A DNA stretch of 64,000 bases from NCBI GenBank assembly GCA_910595825.1, contig OU343160.1, forward strand, positions 112,390,251-112,454,250. Direction: 5' to 3'. The notes beneath the pieces were generated by a model. It made no database searches and was not told where the DNA came from. It was given only the letters and a program-made list of their open reading frames with translations. Positions 34,637 to 45,938 of this stretch are shown piece after piece. The translations under genes and the position numbers were made by a program. The stretch's first letter is position 1, and each line of letters begins with the position of its first letter. Source of the stretch: Philhelius pedissequus (Eukaryota; Arthropoda; Insecta; Diptera; Syrphidae).

Positions 34637-34935
34637 ATTATTCAGGGGTGATTACTTTTGTTAAGAAAAATTATTTTTATTTAAACCTTTTGAACCTAAC
34701 AATTCGAGTGATAACTTAGAACTAATTGAACTCTGAACGATTTGATTAAACTTTACTTTTGCTTTAGTATTAAAAAATGCAAGATTGCATTTCCCACGAT
34801 GTTGCTCGCTGCATGCGCGCGTATCTCGAATGTCCATCGTGAGAAACTGTGAAGCGGAAAATATGTTGATCTAATTTCGAAATATCGTGAGAAGTTTCAC
34901 AGATATTTGATCTTGGGATGTTGCTGTTGTTAACT
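34637..34935 (+). mobile_element. Solo LTR of the errantivirus-like element
   Basis: Matches the LTR at 51121-51386 in the same orientation: GGGTGATTACTTTTGTTA, GAACTCTGAACGATTTGATT, GAGAAACTGTGAAGCGGAAA, ending GTTAACT. It has an extra ~30 bp internal segment (about 34780-34812). No body adjoins it. Confidence 0.75.
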
Positions 34936-35520
34936 CCTCCCTGCTTAAATCTGGATGTCCTCATCCAGCAATTAAAAGAATGGAGCATCATAGATCTTAG
35001 GGATGTTGGGAATTCTCAACAGGTTAAATATACGAATGAAATTTGGTTTGAAGGTGTTGGGGTGTCCGAGGCTTCGGATGCTACTTTCTGATGGGTTTCT
35101 TCATGTTTGATTGCGATTTTAGTTTGTTTCCTTTTCATGAAAATTACTACCACTTGAGTTCCGATCTTACCATCATCGCGAGCAGACGTGTGTCGGAAAG
35201 TCTAGTGACCCGCTCGTTATCCAGTTTCTCCCTCTTCCCCCCTAAAAAAATATCACAATAAAATCGAAAAAAAATACAAAACCAAAACTTATTCCAAAAT
35301 TAAAAAGAAAATAGCCCAAAAAAATATAAAATAAAAATATAAACAAGTGTTAGTGCTAGTGCCTGTGTACCTCTGTGCTAAAAAATTAAATATTGAATAC
35401 AAATTAAGCACAAAAACAAAAAAATAAAATAAAACCCAATATGATACACTCACCATCTACATTTACACCACAAAGCGAGCGGTAAAATTCCTTTCGTTCC
35501 CCTTCATAGTCACTCGCAGT
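34936..35520 (+). other. Probable 5' region of LINE family B, copy 2
   Basis: Contains CGAGCAGACGTGTGTCGG and poly(A)-rich segments. No ORF1 is recognisable. The LINE boundary is not fixed. Confidence 0.3.
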
Positions 35521-35592
35521 TGCTTTGACTTGATCATTACATGCAGCGTGTGGTCATCCCACACAATGTATGTAATGATTAAGTCAAAGTAA
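35521..35592 (+). repeat. Long hairpin upstream of LINE ORF2
   Basis: CTTTGACTTGATCATTACAT pairs with ATGTAATGATTAAGTCAAAG, with an inner GTGTGG/CCACAC stem closing a TCAT loop. This gives about 26 pairs with small bulges. Confidence 0.75.
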
Positions 35593-35764
35593 TATCAGAT
35601 AGATTGCTGTTATTGGCTTTGGGAATACAGGGGCGGATCAATTCAATTGTTTCTAAGGCATAACACTAGTAGTAATTGTATTGTGAAGTCCTATTTGGTA
35701 CCCAAACCTAATATTAGCATAGCTAACTGTCTGATTTTATTTTATTTATGTTTATTTTTTCGTA

Positions 35765-38700
35765 ATGGGCAGTGAATTCAAGGTAGAGTATTGTAACATA
35801 CGTGGGCTTAGAAAGAATTTCTATGCTGCGTATGTTCATACTGCGAACAGCAGGTCAGCTATTTTTGCACTAAGCGAAACCCAAGTAGGTGAAGATTCTG
35901 ATCCCTCAGAATTTAGCCTACAACGATATAGTTTAGTGCCACTCTTTTTTCCACATCATGGTATCGCCGTATATGTGCGAAAAGATGTTGCTTATCAGCT
36001 TCAACCACAATATGGCCATTGCTTGAATACAAATTTTAACTTCATGTGGTTCAAATTTACCGTCCATAAGCACATCATTCACACATGCTTTATTTATCGT
36101 AGCCCAAGTTTGGACAGTACTTCGACTTTTAACGAATTCGATGCGCTGTCCGACTCTATCCAAAGAATTGTTTCCCAATATGGGCACATTGAAATCGTTG
36201 TTACGGGCGATTTCAAAGTACACAATTCCAAGTGGCTACGCTATTCTGGCCAGACAACACCCGAAGGAAGGTATGTTGAGCTCTTTGCTGAGGTGAATAA
36301 TCTGACTCAGCTGGTTACTGAGCCAACAAGAATACCTGACATTGCAGGTCACTCCGCCAACACCCTAGACTTGTTTCTTACCTCTCTACCTGGTAAATAT
36401 ACTATTAATGTGTTATCGCCTCTAGGCACATCGGACCATTGTATCATATCAGCCAATTTCTCGTGCTCAAAGTTTTCAGTTAAAGAAAGCATTCCGAAGA
36501 GTACCGTATGCCAATACAAGAAAGCCAACTGGGACCGTGTGAATAATTTTTCAGGATCTTTAACTGGTCACTATGCTTCCGCGATAGTGACGTTGACTCC
36601 AGCGCTAATATGATTACAAACATAATTCTTAAGGGGATGAAAGCCTTTATACCGAAAAAAACCAAAAGCATCAAACCAAAAGAAAACTCATGGTTCGATT
36701 TGACCTGTAAGGAGGTTATCAGGTTGAGAGAGGTAAGTTAAGTTTCCGATGTTTTAAAGCCAACCCAACTGAGGAAAATCGGAATAAGTTCGAACAAGCT
36801 AGAAAGACCTGTAATAGTCATATTCAAAGAACCAAATTTCTACATGAGCAAAAATTAAGGCAAAAAATACTACAATGTCCCAAAGGTAGTAAAAATTGTT
36901 GGTCATTTGTAAACGTACGAAATTCCACATGCTCGTCGGTTACAACGCTCGTTTCCAATAACACTCCTGTGGTAAGCGCACAAGAAAAAGCAAATTTGCT
37001 AGCAGCTCAATTTGCTGTTAATTCTACGCTTCCACAAAGTGTCATGACTCCTCCTGTACTTGAGAGCATAAACAGTTTCATGCGTACTCGTGCAGTTGCT
37101 AGAGTTCTTAAAGATCTGGACATACACAAATCCGCTGGTCCAGATAGTATCTCCTCTATTGTTACGAAGAGGTGTTCTTCTACGCTGGCAAAACCACTGC
37201 GTAAGCTTTTCCATCTGTCCTACTCTACTGGTCTCTTTCCGAGTGGGTGGAAAACAGCATTTGTCCACCCTGTCCCTAAAAAAGGCGAATCTTCTTCACT
37301 CTCTAACTACCGTTCCATTGCACTTACGTCCGCTTAAGAAATATCTTGAAGAACGAAAGCTCCTTAATGAACGACAGTATGGCTTTCGTAGCAATAGGTC
37401 CACTGGTGATCTGATGGTATATCGCGCCGAACAGTGGCACAAATCTTTACATCGTTTTGGAGAAAGTAAGATAATTGCGCTTGACATTTCAAAAGCATTT
37501 GATAGAGTTTGGCATCAGGCTCTCTTATCGAAAATCCATGCATTTGGTAACGAAGAATCTCTTCTTCGTTGGATTAGAAATTACCTTTCGGATCGCTCAA
37601 TACAAGTTGTATTGGACGGTTTCAAGTCTAATATTCATAAAATAAATGCTGGTGTGCCCCAGGGCTCCGTTCTGTCTCCGACTCTCTTTCTCATTTTCAT
37701 CAATGATCTCTTGTCTGAAACTTCTAATCCAATATACTCTTTTGCTGACGACAGTACCCTCAGCTTTTCAAACTTGTTTTTAGATTCTCATCCTTGTCCT
37801 TCAGATGTGGAACTTGAACGGCAGCGTATGATTAGCTCATTAAATTCTGATCTAGACAGCATTGTTCAATGGGGAATAAAAAACCGCGTAGAATTTAATG
37901 CTTCAAAAACCCAATGCAATTCATAAAATAAATGCTGGTGTGCCCCAGGGCTCCGTGCTGTCTCCGACTCTCTTTCTCATTTTCATCAATGATCTCTTGT
38001 CTGAAACTTCTAATCCAATATACTCTTTTGCTTACGACAGTACCCTCAGCTTTTCATACTCGTTTTTAGATTCTCATCCATGTCCTTCGGATGTGGAACT
38101 TGAACGGCAGCGTATGATTAGCTCATTAAATTCTAATCTAGACAGCATTGTTCAATGGGGAATAAAAAACCGCGTAGAATTTAATGCTTCAAAAACCCAA
38201 TGCTGTCTTCTGTCATTAAAGCGGGAACCTCCCCCAATGCCGTTGTGCATTAGCGGCGCTTGCATCGAGGAAACCGAACAACTTTCAGTTCTCGGTATGT
38301 GCATGACTGACCACCTTTTGTGGAATGAACACATATTCGACGTCGCCAAAAATGCTGCAAGATGTTTGGGTTTTCTGAGACGATGCAAGAAATATTTCTC
38401 CCCTTTTGATATGGCTGTAATCTATAAAGCCTTCATTCGTCCAAAGCTTGAGTACAATTGTCATATTTGGCCAGGTGCTCCCATAACGACTTAAGTCTCC
38501 TGCACAGAATCCAAAAAAGAGCTTTAAAAATGATAGGTGATGAAACAATAACTAAAACAATTGAGCCTCTCTCGCACCGTCGCAATGTTTCATGCCTTTC
38601 ATTATTTATCGGTATTGTAATAAACAGTGTTCTAGTGAAATAGCCAGTTGCATTCCTCCCCTTAAACTATTCAACCGTTACACTCGCGCTTCTAGAAAAG

Positions 38701-38880
38701 CCCATCAATATACCCTTGAGCCCCTTCGGACGTACTGTCAATTATAGAGATTCTTTCTTTAGCCGCACAACACGAATGTGGAATGCTTTACCCGACCGAA
38801 TTTTTCGCTCCCATTGCGATAATCAGGCATTTAAAATTAATGTATATCGGTATCTCCTGTCTAATCCTATCCCATTTTCC
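35765..38880 (+). pseudogene. LINE family B ORF2: endonuclease and reverse transcriptase (copy 2)
   Basis: The start at 35765 gives MGSEFKVEYCNIRGLRKN. The endonuclease has ALSETQV, GDFKVHNSKW (the catalytic Asn of GDFN is Lys here) and SDHCIISANF. A frameshift near 36545 and a stop near 36740 follow, then the linker and RT: SAGPDSISS, GWKTAFVHPVPKKGES, a short deletion at 37336, FRSNRSTGDLMV, DISKAFDRVWH, AGVPQGSVLSPTLFLIF and SFADDSTLSF. A 286-bp tandem duplication of the palm (37632-37917 and 37918-38203) shifts the frame, and its second copy reads FAYD. The thumb runs to 38494 and the C-terminus in other frames to about 38880. Confidence 0.85.
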
Positions 38881-38954
38881 TAATCGCTTGCACTGTGTAT
38901 AAATATTTTAAGGGTATTCATAACCCCTTGAGTGCGCGCATAGTTAAAAAAAAA
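38881..38954 (+). mobile_element. LINE family B 3' UTR and poly(A) end
   Basis: GCACTGTGTATAAAT, AAGGGTATTCATAACCCC and TTGAGTGCGCGCATAG, then A9. Shared with copies at 26.5 kb and 24.1 kb. It directly adjoins the truncated 3' end of the errantivirus-like element. Confidence 0.8.
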
Positions 38955-39001
38955 TGGCAAAGATAAATCAATACGGAGCCCTTGACGATGGATCGATGAA
39001 T

Positions 39002-39960
39002 TTAGTTCGTTACTTCAAGCTTCTTAATATGCTCTCTGTTCTTAGTGTGATGTTCATGCATCATTTCTAGGGAAAGCACTGCGTTGATCTCCTTTTCATA
39101 AGGCTGAGGTTGAATAACAGCAGGTAGGATTTGGACCGATGATATTTCTCTGGAGCTATAGGTCTTGTCCTTGATTCTGATTGTTGCGTTGTGGAATTTA
39201 ATAAGAAAGCTTCCATTCAGGAAATGTTCGATTCCATCTATTGTAATGTTATCTTGAAATCGATTAAGAAAAATAACTCCTCGTTCAATCATATCGATGC
39301 TTGGAATGTGTTGGAAATTTGTTACGTGGCATGATGGGTTCTGACTTGTGAGCAAATTGGGAATGCAATCTAAATTAGTTATTTCTTTAACATTTTCTGA
39401 ATGACAAACTGATAAACTGTTCAAAGTTCTACATGGTTTTTCAATATTATAAAATTTATTTTCATATATTAATATTTGACAATTATTTTCATTTGGTAAC
39501 TTAATTACTTTATTATTTCTCTTTATTGGTTTGAGAGAAAGTTTTTCACATATAAGTGATTCTATGAGCGGAACATTAACAATATAAATCAATATTGAAT
39601 TATTAGTAAAAATTTTAACAGTGGAGAATTCTAGACTCTCTACCACCCTAATAAAGAGGAATTTTTCTTTATTAAGTGCTCTTATGGCAATATTTATTTC
39701 TTCGTTTGACAAAATAATTGAATTTAAAATCTGTTCTTTCGCCCAGTGAATGGCGTACTTAATATTTATAAGTTCTTCTTTAATAATTGTTATTATATAT
39801 TTCAGTGTTACAAACAGTTCATTATCTAAATATTTATTTCCTCTTATTTCTTTTAAAATCTTATTAGTGACAATTATTGTTATACTGTTTATTCTATTAT
39901 TATACAATTCATTTATAACAATTTGATTTTCATTACTTTCGACTAAATCATTTATTTTAT
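39002..39960 (-). pseudogene. env: Envelope-like ORF of errantivirus (F-protein-like)
   Basis: An open frame of 301 codons (39907-39002) extends upstream in broken form. Features are a helical segment (AIHWAKEQILNSIILSN), several Cys residues (CRTLNSLSVC, DCIPN, PSCHV), then GIEHFLNGSFLIKFHNATI and a C-terminal LSLEMMHEHH. These resemble the baculovirus F-like envelope proteins of insect errantiviruses. The N-terminal signal and fusion region and a C-terminal membrane anchor are not visible, so it is a fragment. It lies downstream of integrase, as expected for env. Confidence 0.65.
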
Positions 39961-40318
39961 TTTCAATTAAAACAAGGTCCTCATGGTCAGGGCTGCCTGC
40001 GAGCCATTTCCATGCTGATCCTACAAAATTTAACGACCTCTTATTTCTGCTGGGGTTAATTTAGGCCAATATGTCCTTTATCTGTGTAAGTTCAAATTGA
40101 AGGAGAGGAAATAAGATATGGGACCTGATGTTGGTTGAAAGGAGGGTAGTGTTGGCTTGGTTTATGAATTCTTCGTATTTGTCCAGATCAATGGTATGAA
40201 TTATTTTAAAATTTCCGTTTTGAATTTTTGCCATTATTTATGTTAATTTGAGTAGTCCATTATTTGTACCTCGGCACAAGCTATTGCAAAGAAAAACTTG
40301 AAACATTATATGGAAAAT

Positions 40319-41280
40319 TTAGTTTCTAATGTTGCTTTTATGGATTATTTTTCCTGATTGAGTAAGAACGGTAGTGTTCCTATCTTCGTTAACATTTTCG
40401 ATTTTATAGCGAACAGTTAATTTCGAACTTAACCTTTTATTATGTATTACAAAAATTACTTCTCCTACTTGGTAAGCTTTAGGGGGTTTTCGACATTTGC
40501 TATGAACTTGCATGTATTTCAACTGTTTTTCCCTTATCCTTTCAATATTACTCTTTCTAGCCTTTTCGTATAATTTGGGGCAAACTCTCTGATCACGACC
40601 GAAAAATAATTCTATTGGTTTCATTTTCGTGGTGGAATGAATGGTAGAATTGTATTCATAGACAGATCTTCCAAGCAGATCATTGAGTTGGGTAATCTGG
40701 AATTCAGAACTAATACATCGCATGATTTCTGATAAGTATGAACTCGTTCTACCTGATCATTAACCTCGCTCTTGTATGGTGGAGTTTGAAAAACCGTTAT
40801 GTTGAGATCTTCCATCATGGCACTAAGAGATACTGAATTTAGGGACTTCTCCTTATCAATGACTACGTGTTCAGCGACTTCAAAGTGGAACAGTGTGTCC
40901 CATAAGGGTTGTCGTATGTCTTCTACTCATCGAGAATTTATAATTTTTGCGTGAGCTAGTTTCGAAAATGTATATATTGCGGTAAGGACTAAGAAGGATT
41001 GTGTGGAGAAAATATCTATGTGGATAATGTGACCTAAAGATAGGGGTGTTTCGTGTATGTAAATTGTATTTGGTTGTCGTTCGTACTTATTTTTCTTACA
41101 GATTGTACAGCGCTTGAGGAAATTCTGTATTCTTGCGTTCATTCTTGGAAAATAGTATTTTTGCACGATTTGAAGCCTATTCTCATGTGCATTCCTATGA
41201 GCTCTTCTGTGTGTGTTGAGGATGATTTCAACCTGTTCGGTCTCGATAGGAACGTCAACAACTTCTAGCTGCGTTAAACG
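40319..41280 (-). pseudogene. Integrase of the errantivirus-like element
   Basis: The zinc-binding part has RCTICKKNKYERQP (41166-40927), followed by HIDIFSTQSF with the first catalytic Asp. A stop follows near 40927, and the second Asp region is disrupted. PPYKSEVNDQVERVH carries the Glu region (40818-40740), here with YKSEVNDQVE in place of the usual SNGQVE-type core. The C-terminal domain (40723-40319) is open and ends KSNIRN. Integrase would insert element DNA. Several frames are used, so it is inactive. Confidence 0.75.
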
Positions 41281-41594
41281 TATCCTATAGTTTATAAAAT
41301 GCTAAGGCTAAAGATCTTGGATGATAGCTATAGTTGGCTCATCAGCTTTAAGACCATTGATTATATAAATATTCAAATAGCGCTTAAAAATGCCTACTAT
41401 AATTACTCTGGTATAACTAGGTTCTACACAAATGCGACGATTAAAATTAGGAAAGGGTTGCTTCAGTTTATAACTAGTGTCTGGCCCAATTGTTATAATC
41501 AATTGGTTTCCGAAAACATTTATAGATACTTCTACAGGCGGAATTAGATTGTGTGATGAACTGTCATCACTATGAATGCTTGCGGGCATAGAGT

Positions 41595-42192
41595 TTAATT
41601 CGGTTCGTGGTGGTCTTGACAAAGCATCTGCCACGACGTTTCCCTACCTAGTTTGTAATGCAGTTCGTAGTTATACTCTTCTAACTCTGCTTTCCAACGT
41701 TTCATTTTGGTGTTGGAGTTCTTATTGCTTTGAGCAAAGGTTAGAGGTTGGTGATCTGTGAATATATTTACTTTCTTTGACCCATATAGAAAATTACGAA
41801 GGGATCCATCTCTATTCATCTCTTTTTCGTTGGTGGCATAGGATTCCTCTGTTTCGTTCAATGATCTAGACAGGTGAGTGATTGGTCGGTCATCCTGCGC
41901 AAGTACTGCACCGATGGCAAAATTCGATGCATCTGTGGTAAGGTGAAATTCTTTTGAGAAATCTGGATACGAGAGCATAATTCCATTAGAAATCAGGATG
42001 TTTTTTTATTTTATTGAATGATTCTGCTGCTTGTTGATCTAAGGATATTATTTTGTGTTTTGACAGGGTTTTGGACACTCGTCCATCTTCCCCTCTCAAA
42101 ATGGATGTCAAGGGTTTCGCAATTTTAGCATAATCCTTGACAAATCTGCGGTAATATCCTGACATGCCAAGAAACGAACGAAGATCTTTCAA
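41595..42192 (-). pseudogene. RNase H region of the errantivirus-like pol
   Basis: LRSFLGMSGYYRRFV and AKPLTSILRGEDG (RT connection) lead into FHLTTDASNFAIGAVLAQ (catalytic Asp), ATNEKEM (Glu) and NIFTDHQPLTFA (Asp), then KMKRWKAELEEYNYELHY. A one-base shift near 41980 splits it into two frames. RNase H would degrade the RNA strand during reverse transcription. Confidence 0.85.
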
Positions 42193-43144
42193 TGTTTTAG
42201 GGGGAGGAAAATTTGCTATTCTTTTTACTTTTTCGGGATTAGTCTTGATGCCATCTTTTCCGAAACGACAAAACGTAAAAATTCGACTTGGGATTGTAAA
42301 AAATTTGATTTCTCTAGTTCTACCTTTATATTTGCGGCCTCTAGGGTTTTAAAAACAAGTGCGACATCTTTGTAATGGTCGTCCTCAGTTTTGCTGAAGA
42401 TAATGATGTCGCCGATGTAAACGTAACATCGGACACCTATGTTCTACCGTAAAATGTCGTCAAGTGTTCTTTGGAAGATGGATAGCGCATTTTCAGGCCC
42501 AAAAGGGAGTCGAAGGAATTCAAATTTTCCGTTATTTACGGAAAAGGCAGTTTTTTCGATATCGCATTCCCGTAATGGGATTTGACGAAAACCGCTTTTT
42601 AGGTCAATGGTTGTAAACCATTTATTGCTGCCTAAATTGGACAAAACTTCGTTTATTTCGGGGATTGGATTTTTTTCAGCTGTAGTTACAAGATTCAGTT
42701 CCTGTAATCAATTAATAACCTGTACTTTTTCTTTCCTTCGGAATCTGTTTTTTTGGAAACTATCCGAACAGGGGAGTTGTATGTGGACCGCGAATGTCTT
42801 ATTGTTCCATTTTTTACAAGCTCTTTGCGTTGAGACTCGACTTCTCCTTTCAAAGCCATTGGGTATGGATACGATCCGGAATAAACTGGCTCGTTGGATG
42901 TTGTTCTGATTTCTCATTTAACTCTTGAGGTACAGGTGAGCTTAACATCAGGATCAGCAGAAAGGTTTGGGCATTTATTAAATATCTGAGTAAGTCGATG
43001 AACTTGAATATCAGACAGGTGGGATAGTTTAGCATTAATCGAATTGACTGCTTGTGAAACTTGTTGTTTCAGAGGAATCTTAACGTCATTATTTATTACG
43101 AAGAAGTTGTCCTTGGTGTGGATGACATTATTCAATTCCTTCAA
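42193..43144 (-). pseudogene. Reverse transcriptase of the errantivirus-like pol
   Basis: The N-terminal frame at 43144-42914 (VIHTKDNFFVINND) leads to an RT fingers region in broken frames, and then KWFTTIDLKSGFRQIPL, KTAFSVNNGKFEFLRLPFG and FQRTLDDIL (42644-42444). A stop follows at 42444. The catalytic box further on reads CYVYIGDIIIF, where YIDD is expected, so a catalytic Asp is lost. The rest continues in another frame toward RNase H. Confidence 0.8.
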
Positions 43145-43560
43145 GCTGTCATTACCAAGAATTTTGTCAAAGGAAGAATAAAGAACTTAATTTTTGGGAC
43201 AGTTGGACCGAAAATTCCTAAATTTGCATGATGAGTTATTTTAGTCTTGCCAGTAATGAAATTCGCAAAAAATATGGCTTCGTAATTTTTATTTGATCCT
43301 CTATCAAGTAAAAATTTAAATATTTTCCCGCTCTTCACAGTGAACTCGAAATACGGTAGCGAAGAGCTATTTAGTCTAAAAAAATGGACTTCTTCAGGTT
43401 GGCTTTGTTCCACTTGTTCGTCTTCTTGCAGTTCCATGTATTCTTCATCGTAGTCGTATTCCTCTGGAGGAAGGGGTTCTTCAAATTCCTCGGAATGCTG
43501 CAATCCTTGTTCCCTTGATTCTTCATTATCTAGAACATTTTTGGAGGTGTTGTGGAACAA
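43141..43560 (-). pseudogene. Protease region of the errantivirus-like element
   Basis: A very acidic N-terminal part (EEFEEPLPPEEYDYDEEYM) is followed by the retropepsin motif FKFLLDRGSNKNY, where DTG has become DRG. The frame is open for 139 codons. It lies between gag and RT as expected. Loss of the catalytic motif suggests inactivity. Confidence 0.75.
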
Positions 43561-43672
43561 TATTTAGAATTTTCCTGGGTGATGAATATGTTGAGAATTT
43601 GGTGCTTTGTTTGCAGGAGGGTGGTATTTAGGTCGATTCTGATAATGGACCCTTTGTGAACGGCTGATATGT

Positions 43673-44645
43673 CTACTGACATTGGTGTAGGCCTTGGTTG
43701 TGGTTTCGGTGGGAGGTTTCTAGGATAATGGGAGTTGTTTTGGTGGTTCGGGGTTTGATTGTATTGGAATGTGTTCCTGTAGAAAGGAACGAAGTATCGG
43801 TTAGGGGGTTGATATGGATGAAAACATGGCCTTGGTTGGGGATTGTGATAAAGATCGGGAATAAATTTATTGACTGGTGTTGATGTATTGGGGGATGGAT
43901 TTGGCGGCGTGCTCTAAGCGGAGGAGGTTCAATAGTAGGTTTTCTCAAAATATTTTGGTTACTAAAAGCATACTTCGTCCTGAAATTAACATTGTCTAAT
44001 TTCAAACACAGGTGTAGGGCTTCAGGAAGATCTGTTGGTTCTTGTTGGAAAAGAAAGGTGTTGGTAAACCTGTTGATAAAATTCGGGAATCGTTTGATTC
44101 CCTTGAACGAGGATCTTCATTTGGTACTCAAGAGTACCGAGATCCCTTTTGTCTGCATAGTGCAGCGTTAAACACTTAGAAATTTTTACCCAGTTCAGTG
44201 GAGTATTGTAAGATTCCAGGATAATGTCAGCTTGTCCAACTATTTTTTTTCGGATCACACTTAGGATGCCGAAGTATTTGGGTGAGCCACGGACAGGTTC
44301 ATAAATTCTGAGTATCCTATCTACGCTCTTCTTCCGAGAGCTAAACTCACCCGGTTCCCCTGAAAACTGTCGTAAGCTTTTCACAATATCTAGAATTTAC
44401 TCTAGGCCTTCTAAATTTCTAGCCTGACCTTCATCAATGGGTCGATCTAAGCCTAAGCTGTCGAACACCTGTGAAGGTTTTCCCATTTGGGCAAAAGCTC
44501 TTGCAACCACTTGATTGACATAATCGGTTAGATTTTGTTGCGCGTTTGGATTACGTGGTGGTGGAGGAGGTAAAGGATTGGAAGGGGCTTGTCGACCACT
44601 TCGCTCTGGGTTGACCAATTTGAATTCGTATGAAATTTTAAACAC
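43673..44645 (-). pseudogene. Gag of the errantivirus-like element
   Basis: The start at 44645 (MFKISYEFKLVNPERSGRQ) is followed by a proline run (PLPPPPPRNP) and YVNQVVARAFAQMG. After a stop at 44397 it resumes in another frame (RQFSGEPGEFSS, then a YADKRDLGTLEYQM capsid-like helix segment), stops at 44022 and ends with a Thr/Pro/His-rich tail (44005-43673). Gag would form the particle. The start is close to the leader containing the ribozyme array. Confidence 0.75.
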
Positions 44646-44968
44646 AGATATTATGAGGAAATGATGTTGGGTAAATTAAAGGGATTTGTGAGTTCTAAGT
44701 CATCAGTTCTTTATATAAAAAAAATTAGGAAGGAATTTATTTTTCCTTTTTTAAATTTTAGAATAAATTTATATTTTCTTATGTTATTAATATTTTAGTT
44801 TTTGTTTAAAAAAATTTAATTTTCTTTAAAATCTTTAGATAAAATTAAAAATTTGTATGCTTACAATAAATTTCCTTTCATTTTCCCGTATAATGCGGTC
44901 GAGTATAATCCCTTTTTCCTGTGGGGATTCCTAGTTCCCACGGTGATTTGGGCACTCTTCCTCTTGGT
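44646..44968 (-). other. Errantivirus leader, part between gag and the ribozyme array
   Basis: AT-rich untranslated leader; nothing else seen. It continues on the other side of the array at 50782-51103. Confidence 0.6.
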
Positions 44969-44981
44969 TGTGTTATTTTTC
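44969..44981. repeat. 13-bp target-site duplication, left
   Basis: TGTGTTATTTTTC, identical to 50769-50781. Confidence 0.9.
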
Positions 44982-45087
44982 AATTAATTGAAGAAAACGC
45001 AAACAATGTTTATATTATTTTTGTTTTTGTTTTATTGGACTGTGTGGATTTAAAGCTAATTGAATTAATTTGTGACCTTTAGTCCAA

Positions 45088-45157
45088 AATGCGCTTCGTC
45101 CAGATACTACAGCTGGTCTCATCAGTTAGATGCTGTAGTACCTTTCTAAGACGCATT
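45088..45157 (-). ncRNA. Hammerhead ribozyme, minus unit 1 (degenerate)
   Basis: The CUGAUGA core is intact, but GAAA reads GAAG and stem II has an A-A mismatch (GACCAG/CUGGAC). Probably inactive. Confidence 0.8.
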
Positions 45158-45393
45158 ATTTTTTGATCGATGTTTACCGACTTTAATAAAACTTACAGCG
45201 ATTACTCACTGAAAATTAAATTTTTCTAGGGGAATTTGGTTAGATTCATGCACCTAGAATTATGTTTTGCCCGTGGTCTGGCCAGTGAATTAATTGAAGA
45301 AAACGCAAACAATGTTTATATTATTTTTGTTTTTGGTTTAGTGGACTGTGTGGATTTAAAGCTAATTGAATTAATTTGTGACCTTTAGTCCAA

Positions 45394-45463
45394 AATGCGT
45401 TTCGCCCAGGTACTACAGCTGGGCTCATCAGTTAGATGCTGTAGTACCTTTCTAAGACGCATT
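45394..45463 (-). ncRNA. Hammerhead ribozyme, minus unit 2 (intact)
   Basis: Stem III AAUGCG/CGCAUU, cleavage GUC, stem I UUAGA/UCUAA, CUGAUGA, stem II GCCCA/UGGGC and GAAA all present. It lies in the sense orientation of the errantivirus transcript. Confidence 0.9.
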
Positions 45464-45699
45464 ATTTTTTGATCGATGTTTACCGACTTTAATAAAACTT
45501 ACAGCGATTACTCACTGTAAATTATATTTTTCTAGGGGAATTTGGTTAGATTCATGCACCTAGAATTATGTTTTGCCCGTGGTCTGGCCAGTGAATTAAT
45601 TGAAGAAAACGCAAACAATGTTTATATTATTTATGTTTTTGTTTTAGTGGACTGTGTGGATTTAAAGCTAATTGAATTAATTTGTGACCTTTAGTCCAA

Positions 45700-45769
45700 A
45701 ATGCGTTTCGCCCAGGTACTACAGCTGGGCTCATCAGTTAGATGCTGTAGTACCTTTCTAAGACGCATT
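45700..45769 (-). ncRNA. Hammerhead ribozyme, minus unit 3 (intact)
   Basis: All stems and core residues are as in minus unit 2. Sense to the host element. Confidence 0.9.
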
Positions 45770-45930
45770 ATTTTTGATCGATGTTTACCGACTTTAATAA
45801 AACTTACAGCGAAAAAAAAAATATATAATTTACAGTGAGTAATCGCTGTAAGTTTTATTAAAGTCGGTAAACATCGATCAAAAAATAATGCGTCTTAGAA
45901 AGGTACTACAGCATCTAACTGATGAGCCCA

Positions 45931-45938
45931 GCTGTAGT
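45931..45938. repeat. 8-bp hAT target-site duplication, left
   Basis: GCTGTAGT, repeated exactly at 48269-48276. Confidence 0.9.
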
